NCBI GenBank assembly: GCA_026874595.1
Contig: CM049312.1
Coordinates: forward strand, 23,493,956-23,557,955
Length of the DNA: 64,000 bases
Direction of reading: 5' to 3'
DNA from: Sipunculus nudus
Taxonomy: Eukaryota > Annelida > Sipuncula > Golfingiida > Sipunculidae
In this document: positions 52,201-61,200 of the stretch, piece by piece
Layout: each line of letters begins with the position of its first letter
Numbering within the stretch: position 1 is the first letter of the stretch
Program-made: the position numbers and the translations under genes
Notes under the pieces: model-generated
What the model was told of the DNA's origin: nothing
Databases searched by the model: none
The model's input: only the letters and a program-made list of their open reading frames with translations

Positions 52201-55200
52201 GTAAACTCGTTTCGTTGATACCTTAGTTTCTGCATACTCATCTTGCACTCTGTGTCTGCCATACCATGCTGCCTGAAAGGAGAAGGAAAGAAAGAACGGA
52301 GTGATGCAAAATTTGACGAAATTTATTTTACCTGCAAAGAGCATGAAACACAGTCACAGACTGACAAAACCATGCATGCTGTCCACCATGGGTGGTCATT
52401 ATCAGGGTTGGCACAACCTTCCCAGTGGGAAAGGAAGGGAAGGAAATAAATAATTTCTTCCCACCATTTCTTCCCTGGGAAGAAATACAGTCACAACATA
52501 CATGTCATTTTGTTTTTCAAATTGTTTTTACAAACTTTTTTATGTAAAGGATGTGAAAACAAAAACCCATTGGGTGTCTAGGTTGCAACTTGGGTGTGAC
52601 TGTGGGGCTCAGTGGGGTTAGTCTTTATTTGAATAATTAAGATGAACGCAGTCCAAGAGGTAGAATGTGGTTTGTACAGTTTGTACAGTTTTCAGTTGAG
52701 TATATTACAGGTCATCTAAACTAGAGTATATATACACTTTAAGGGTATTTTGTAAAGTAGGGTTAGCCATAAGCTGAATAATTATACTTTGAATTAAATT
52801 GAATAATCACTTCAAATTAATTTTGTTAAGTAGAAGCATACACTGTTTGAAAATTTACTGTCTGTTGAGCAGATTGCTTGATAATTTGTCCAGTAATGAG
52901 CAGATCTAACCATGGGCCATGATGCTCAGCTGAATTCAAGGAATGTTAATGAGCAAAATGACTGCCAGAGTGCAAAAAAATCATGAATTTGGTGAAGAGT
53001 CCTTAGAAATGGGTTTCAGTGGACTTTTCGACAGATGACCACTTCATTTGAAGGTCTCATAAATAGAAAAAAATAAATGTGTAAAAAATTTGAAAAAATA
53101 CAGGTAGTGCCACCTGTCTGCAGGAACTGATGGAACACTCCATGATCAATATTCATGCAAAGAATCATGGTGATAAATGCAGTAGTTATTCAGATAATTG
53201 AGCTTTTGTATCGAATTTAAGCTAGAATACGGGTATTCGACAAGCGACTACGTGTATCCGCCATGATCAGAGTGGAACGGGTGAAGTGAGGCATGGATTG
53301 AGTGGCAAGGGGAAATAGAGTGAGGTGTGTTGCATATTAGCACGGATGTCTGCAGCCGAAATGTGTATGTAGGTTGCGCCACCTACCACAAAATCCAGAA
53401 AGCTGTCCAAGTTGTATACATATGCAAAATTTAAGGCAGATAAGTCAAAGCACTACATGTATATAAGTGATTTTAGCCTGTGGCAGACAAACAGACGGAC
53501 GCTGTGCAAAAATGGTTCCAGGTGGCGCCACCAGTTTTGCGTATAATAAAGAGCTATGTGAGATCTATAACTTTGGCCCAATCGGTCAAACGATTCCCGA
53601 GATATGAGCTTGGATGTATGAAGTGTAAAAGTGAATGTAGGAGGCGCCACCTGTCGTAAAAACAAGAAAGCTTTCCAGGATGTATGCCCATGCCAAATTT
53701 CAGGTGAATTAATCAAACCACTGCAGAGATATGAGTGATTTTAACCCAAGGCAGACAAACAGATGGACACTGTGTAAACATGGTTGCAGGTGGCGCCACC
53801 ATTTTTTTGTATGTTATAAAGCTATCCAAAGGCTACATTTGTACAATTTTTTTTCCTGATCGGTCAAACGGTTCCCGAGATATGTGGGTTTATGTGTGGA
53901 AACAGACGCACAAACGGACGCTGGGCAGAGAGGAAAGGTCAGAGGTCAACACCAATTGGTTAGGCACCAGTTCACATGTGACCCGATAATTGGTGTAAGT
54001 TTCGGAAAAATCCGTCCAGTAGTCTCAGAGGAGTTCTCCGGAAACAAACGCGGCGACGGAACACAGTAAACAAGGGACCCATGGGTCAGGGCGCTCAGCT
54101 GATCGTGATTGTACTATAAATGTTTCTCCACTGTGATACTACATCGAGTCGATAAGCTTATGAATATCATGGACATGTTGGGCTATTATAAAGGAATGTA
54201 ATGTAATATGTGAGTAAATGATAAATGAAATTACCTGACTGATGGATTAATAGAGTCAAATATAGTGGTTTATTTTTTATTTATTTAGGAGGGGTTGAAA
54301 ATTGTGATATATTTGAGCAAATATGAATGCAATGACAGCAGTAATAAGCAGTAGTAGAATGATGATAAGGCTATTTGTTGAAGGATCTAAAGTGTATGGT
54401 AGTCTGCAAGCTTTCAATTTGACAGATATGATGTTATGATTAACTATGCTGATGAAGTGATTTATGAATTTGTGACTGTATGACACAATATCTCTTTAGT
54501 CTTGACAAGGTACATTATTGTGATGCCCACTATGTCTACATATTACACAATATTGACATAATTTCTGGCATGTACATTGGTACCTTACTGAGGCTGACTT
54601 TGGGATGGGGTTCAGAGAAGGGAAAAGTGAGGGCAGCACGAAGGTGGATGTAGAAATATTCTATTGTAATGTTTTTCATTTATATAAGAATATGAAAAGC
54701 TAAGAGGAAAGGGGCCCTCCTACTTCATTATAGTAAAGTTCTAAATATATGACTGCAAACTAATACTCTGACAAGACTGTCATGAAGAAAAATAGTAAAA
54801 TTTTGAGATACTGTGATGCATATGAAAATTTACAGATGGACAGGCAAGTGGACAGAATGGACTAATACCTTTATTTCACTTTCAAGGGAATAATGCATTT
54901 AAGTTTATATATAATCCTATTTTTTTAAGCATATCCACTTTTTCCATTAAGAAGTTTTTATCTGAATCATTTTTTTATTTACAGGTTTTATAAATTTTTA
55001 ATAAAAAAACCTGAAAATATAAGTTAAAATATTAGAATTGTTGCAAAAGTTGCAATCATTATATAAACAGAGTAAAAAACTGAAACTATAAGTCAAAATA
55101 TTAGAATTGTTGCAAAAGTTGCAATCATCATATATCCAGAGTGTAGCTCATATTGGGTCATATTATGCATACACATATATTTTATTATTTTTTAGACATA

Positions 55201-58200
55201 AATGTTTAAACTGAATTTAAAAGAAAATAATTCCACAACATGGCATCTACAAGAATATTCCTTGAATCACTATTAAAAAGTTTTGCACATTGGAGTTTTC
55301 AGTACATGCTTAATTTTATTCACCAAAATAAAATAAAAGATTAAGTAAATTTGATAAAATAAAACATCTTTATAAATAAAATATACACACTGTTGGTTGA
55401 ATGAGGGACAAACAATATCATTGTGCTAATTACTATCCCAGTTTTAATTTATTACTGGAATTAATAGTCAATTTCACACCTGGTGTAGTTTTTACTCTTC
55501 TGAAGTAAGGAATTACTTATCTGATGATCATCCACACTTTCATAACAATACACCACTTTGTGGACACAATTAAATGTTCACTTTAATCTTGTAACCCTGG
55601 TGGTACAATACAAAATCTAAAATGTAGCATAGCCTAGAATAAGAATGAACCAAATACAGAAAATAATAACATTCATCTAGTTTATGCACCATCTGGGGGG
55701 GGGGGGGGGGGGGAGTACAGGGCAGAGGGGAAGCCTGCTGGTAGTGGCCAGGCTGACCCAAGGCAAGCTGCCTGGGGTGGGTTACATAATGCAAGTGAAG
55801 GCTGTACTACTAGATGTGGGCTAGATGTAAACAACACTTGACATGGTGTATGAAAACATGAATAAAAGCTATTCTTTCAAATCAATTTCTTTCAAATTTC
55901 AGATTTTAAAAGATTAAATCCTTATGTATATATGCTGTGAAAATTAAATCAACAGTGCCAAAGTTGGAAAAAATTAAAGGTATTGATTTTTTATTTATGC
56001 TAATAACTTGAAAAATTTGCAAAATTCAGATCTAATTTTGAGTAAACAATTGAATCTTGATTAAATAAAGTTATATTCCTGAAAAAAAGTCTCTAGGTTC
56101 AGCAATTCTCATGTTAGGTGAGTAAATATATTTCCTGATTTTTTTAAAAATTGCATTATGTTTTGGCCCATAACTTCAAAATAATACTCAATACTGACCT
56201 AAGTTTTGGTATGTTCATAGAAAATGTATGAAAGAATGTGAATACTAAATACGATCAAAAACAGATCAGTGGTGAAGTGTAACAATGGCTTTTTTTTTAT
56301 GGAAAACGGGAGTTTTTTTCCCTTAATATCTCGAAGGAACGAAGTCCTAATGACCCAATTTTCGGTATGGTAGGAGATTTTGGGGACATCTAAAATTATG
56401 CCAACAGCCTGGGGAGCATAGAGATGTGCACTTATAGTCAGCTGAGCTAAAAACCTAGTATCCGCAATTCTTCGTTTTGACCGATACAATTATTCTGGGG
56501 GTTACTTATGAGACCCATAGCTCAAAGAATATGGGTAACAGAGACCTAATTTCAGGTTTCCACAGAGACTTTTCATGGACCTCCCTTGATTTAAAGAAAG
56601 AAGATCCCAGGTCCAGTGGTTACGATTTGTGCCCTGTTAACAGATGACAGCTTCTTTGAAGGTCTCAAAAATAGAGAAAAAATTCGTAAAAAATTGAAAA
56701 ATACAGGTGGCGCCACCAGTCTGCAGGAACTGATGGAACATCTCATGATCAATATGTATGCCAAAAATCATGACCATCAGTGATGTAGTTAATGAGTTTT
56801 TGAAGTTTTTGTATGAAATTTTTTTACTATTCTGGGGGGGTTCTTGGGGCCCCATAGCTCGAAGGATATGGTTAACAGTGACCTAATTTCTGGTTTCCAA
56901 GGAGATTTTTCATGGACTTTTGAGAATGTCAAGTAACAAGATTCCAGGTCCAGCGGTTACGATTTGTGCCCTGTTAACGGACAGACGACAGGACAGCCGG
57001 ACGGACGACGGAAGAAGGACAAAGAGTGATTGCTAAAGCTCAGATGACTTACAGTCTGCTGAGCTAAATATACAGGGTAAAAAAAATTGCTGAGCAACTT
57101 TTTAAGCTTGTTGACATGCTCTGTAAAAAAATTTTTGGATATTGGAAGTCCACATTTTCATTTTGAACACATTTTTTGTCTGCTTGTTTGATTTTAAACG
57201 TCACTGCCTCCTGTTCATTCAACCTCTTTGGGTCTGTGTTCGTGTGTGTGTCTTAGTGTTTGTTCACAACATAACTTGCACAATCATAAACAGAATGTCA
57301 TGAAATTTTCAGGGAATTTCGGAAATGGGTCAATGAAGAATCTATTGTTTTTGTGGATGTAGCACATGTTTGGGATTCAGGAATGTCATCAAGGAATATT
57401 CACTAATGACAGTTCCTTAATTATGCACAAATTAACCTGAGCATATGGGCCGAATAAGTGAATGAAAACAATATTTTGGGAGCAACCAACAATAGCGACC
57501 ACCCACATGATTTGGGCTTGCATACCTTAGAATGCAGATTTCTAGTTTTAACAATGTTATGTATCAGCTTGTTTCCACTTACCTTTTGAGACACTCAACA
57601 AGGATCTGAGCTGGTGACGGGTGACCTGCTTTCATACAGAGATCATACACACGTGGATCCTCAACCTTGATCTGGTCAAAGAACTGCAGAAAACAGGATA
57701 TAAAACACTGATAATAACGCACTTCAGAAAACCTAATAATAATGCGCTACAGAAAAAACTGAATGATAATGCACTGCAGATGTCATGATAAAACATGCTG
57801 CAGAGAGCTTGACATAAACAGAAAACCTATAAAACATACATCAGAAAACATAAATACAAACTTTTGCAGAAAAAAATGTAAAACATACTGCAGAAAATAT
57901 GGTAAACCCCAATGAAGAAAACATGATAATAACACAGCAGAAGACAAGATAAAAACTTCTACAAAACACTGCATTATACATTACAAATACAGCCTGCATA
58001 TAACGATAACTACACACAGCAGAAGACATAAGAGGGAAAGTCAGCTGAGCTAGAGATCAAATTGTGATTGTATTGTGTACTTGCTCACCATCACATCATG
58101 CATGTCCTGTTTAGAAGAATCATCCAGCACCTTGTACATATCTGGTATCAAAACACCCAAGGCCACTCGTGCTGAAAGGATACAGACACAGGCAATAAAT

Positions 58201-61200
58201 ATCTAATTTTTTCACACCTTTACCCAGTAACAAAATGCCTGAAAGCCATATGAATTACAGCTAGGACATATTGATCAGCAATAGACATTTCCCTAGTGAT
58301 TTATCAGGGTGAATATGCGCTCTTCTGCACTGTTAGGTGGGATTTCCACATGGAAGATATTCCTGCATTCATGTACATCATTTCATGAAAAATTCCTATA
58401 TCTAGTATAAGTTTTTATTCAATTTTTATTTAAAGCTGTCAATAAAGATAAGTTAAAGAAATCAAGTGAGAGCTATGACTATGGTTAACACACTCTGAGA
58501 GAGCATTTACGTTGAGAATAAATCCTTGCCTGCTTCAGCCTTTGCATTGCGCTTGCTTCCTGCCCAGCCAGTACCATACTCAATACCATTGATTATCACT
58601 GTAGCACCATACGGTGTCTTGGCATTCACTAAAAAGACATGGGACATTACAAGAAAAGGGGATGCTGTTGTCAGCTGTACATTATATGGCCAGAACTATC
58701 AGCATGTTCCTGCCATTTTCAGTTTACTCCCCTTAATATGGAGTGTGATACTATGTGAAAACAATTCCAGTTCAACTATATTCTAAAGTGAATAAACAGA
58801 AAATCTGATGTACTGGTACATAAGATAAAACTTATTATTTAAACATTTTAAATAATTTATAAATGATTTTATCACACACTGATAAAATCTAGAAATCTAA
58901 ATGTCATAAATTAATTTACCATATTTATCATGAAATTATCACACAGATGTTGAAAACTGAACAATCTTGTAGGTTCTTTCTATTTCAATGATCTATGTAC
59001 TGTGCTGTGTGCAGGTCATACCAGTTTCACTGAATGTAAACCATGACTGTGTGCAGGTCAGAACTGTTAAACTGAATGTGTACTGTGGCTGTGTGTGGAT
59101 CGCACCAGTTTCACAGAACCTGTACTGTGGCAGTGTGCAGGTCATAACTGTTTCATTGAATGTGTAATGTAGCAGTGTGCAGGTCATACCTGTTTCACTG
59201 AATGTGTACTGTGCCTGTGTGTGGGTCATTCCAGTTTTACTGAATGTGTACTGTGGCTAGTTTTGGGATTATATGAGTTTTTTATATTATGATAATTATT
59301 CAAATTTTATACTGATAAATATACTGTGATATTGCAATAATATTATTAATAATATATAATGGCAATAATGAGCCATCAATAATGATATTGATAACAGTCA
59401 CCTTTAAAGTCTTGACTTTATATAAGGGGTTAACTAATACAGTGGAACCCCGCCTTGCGACCACCCCATAATTGCGACCATCCCACAATTACGACGGCTT
59501 TGCTTGGTCCCGAATTTTTTTAGTTTATTTATGTTTATAAATGACTCAAAATTACGACTACCCCTGAACTCAGAATTACGACCAGAATTCCTGGCCTGAG
59601 CGCTAATTCGACCCCACTAATGCGACCACCAGCGAGAAGTACTGAAACAACTTTTGTCACGAGTCAATGGCTACGTCCTGACACAGGCGCCTTAACGAAA
59701 GATGAAAGAGTGTAAAAAGGGTTCCCGACCCCAGTGTTAATCTGGTCCAGCATATCTTCCTGACTCGGTGTCCGTGCTGAGTCTCGTTGAGGCGTAAGTT
59801 ATCGATCAAAGACATTGAAAGAGGGTAACCATCGGCCTGATTACTTAATGAGCCGCTCTGCCTGGCTAATTCCCCTGGGTCCTGAGCTAGCGATGCCAAT
59901 TGTCCCTCAGTGATCACCTGTATTACAGCTACCCTAAGTGCGGAGGTGAGAGCTTAATTTTTCTACTCATTACATATTGTTTGATCCTCATTGGTCAAAT
60001 CAACAACATAGTTAATCCTAATCGTGCTTATACCTTACTCACACTGAGTATTGAGCAGTAAGTAAAATCTATAAATAAAGCATGCATGTGGGCAAATCAC
60101 ACACATTGTCTTGCCTTGTCAGATAGATTGCTGTCAGTTTATTTCTCTACTTGTTCAGTATGCGTTTAAATTGCTTGCTGTGGTGCGACCATGCGTCGGA
60201 ATAAGCTCTCCTTAAAGAAAAATGTGACGTTAACCAAGGCAGCAACACTAGGATGCAGTCAGCGTCAACTGGCTCGGCAGTTTAGAGTTAATAAAACTCA
60301 AGTGCATGCAATATATACTCAAGTGGAAGGCTAAATATATGACAGACACATATTATGTTCCATATATGTATTCAGTATGTTGTATCTGTATTGCCTCTAG
60401 TGTAATTATGTGTTAAACATCAGTCACTTCGTATGTGTATATGTATATTTAGTTTTATTATGAATAAATATATAGAACAATTTTTTCTTTAAAGCTACAC
60501 ACAAAAAAAGTATTCATAATAAGGGTCCTCCGCTATGTACAATATTTTGTTATTATTCACATTAAAGATATGCAATAGACCACATACTGATACACATTGT
60601 ATTCATTAGCATGTTTTATGGGACCAAGGGAAGAGTTTCACAAATACGACCACCCCCAAATTACGACCACTTTGCATAGTCCCCAGGGTGGTCATAATTG
60701 TGGGGTTCCACTGTAATATCATTTATACCCATTGTGGCAGTACCACAGAATGACTCATTAAGTGATGTAAGTTGCATGAAGGCACTGCAGGTGTGCAAGC
60801 TTGAGGCCCAGGAACTCCTTCCCCCATCATCAAATCACGCTTGTCCCAAATTTCCACCATGTTTCCTATAACTTCAGGTGCATAAAAGCTGGAGAATCCT
60901 GGCAAATTTCCGGAGAGCATGTCATGCCCATCATGGCTAAATATTCCAACCCAATTCTATATGGAAAAATATGCACCCCGTAAGGAATGTTCTATCCAGT
61001 GGTGACACTTTAATGTTGACATTTTCGTTCCATGCAATTAAAGGATAAATGTGTTAATTTATTGATCTTTCTTTATAATGTTATTTTCTCCTGGAATTCT
61101 CCAGCTTCTGTCCTCTCTGATTCGTCCTGCTACTTACTGACGTTTCTGACAAACCCCAAAGTCTGTAAGCACATGGTTCCACCAACGCCCAGATATTCCA

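Larger units (their letters stand above)
52273..57582. other. Large DGCR8 intron: repeats, no coding exon
   Basis: It contains repeat blocks at 53015-54110 and 56330-57070, a poly-G run at about 55696-55713, and a duplicated tcaaaatattagaattgttg segment near 55025-55130. No exon was recognised. Confidence 0.6.

Noticed and set aside
58993-59229. 79-codon open frame on the - strand with QYTFSETG repeats
   Set aside because: It is the junction-derived minisatellite in a DGCR8 intron, not an exon of its own.
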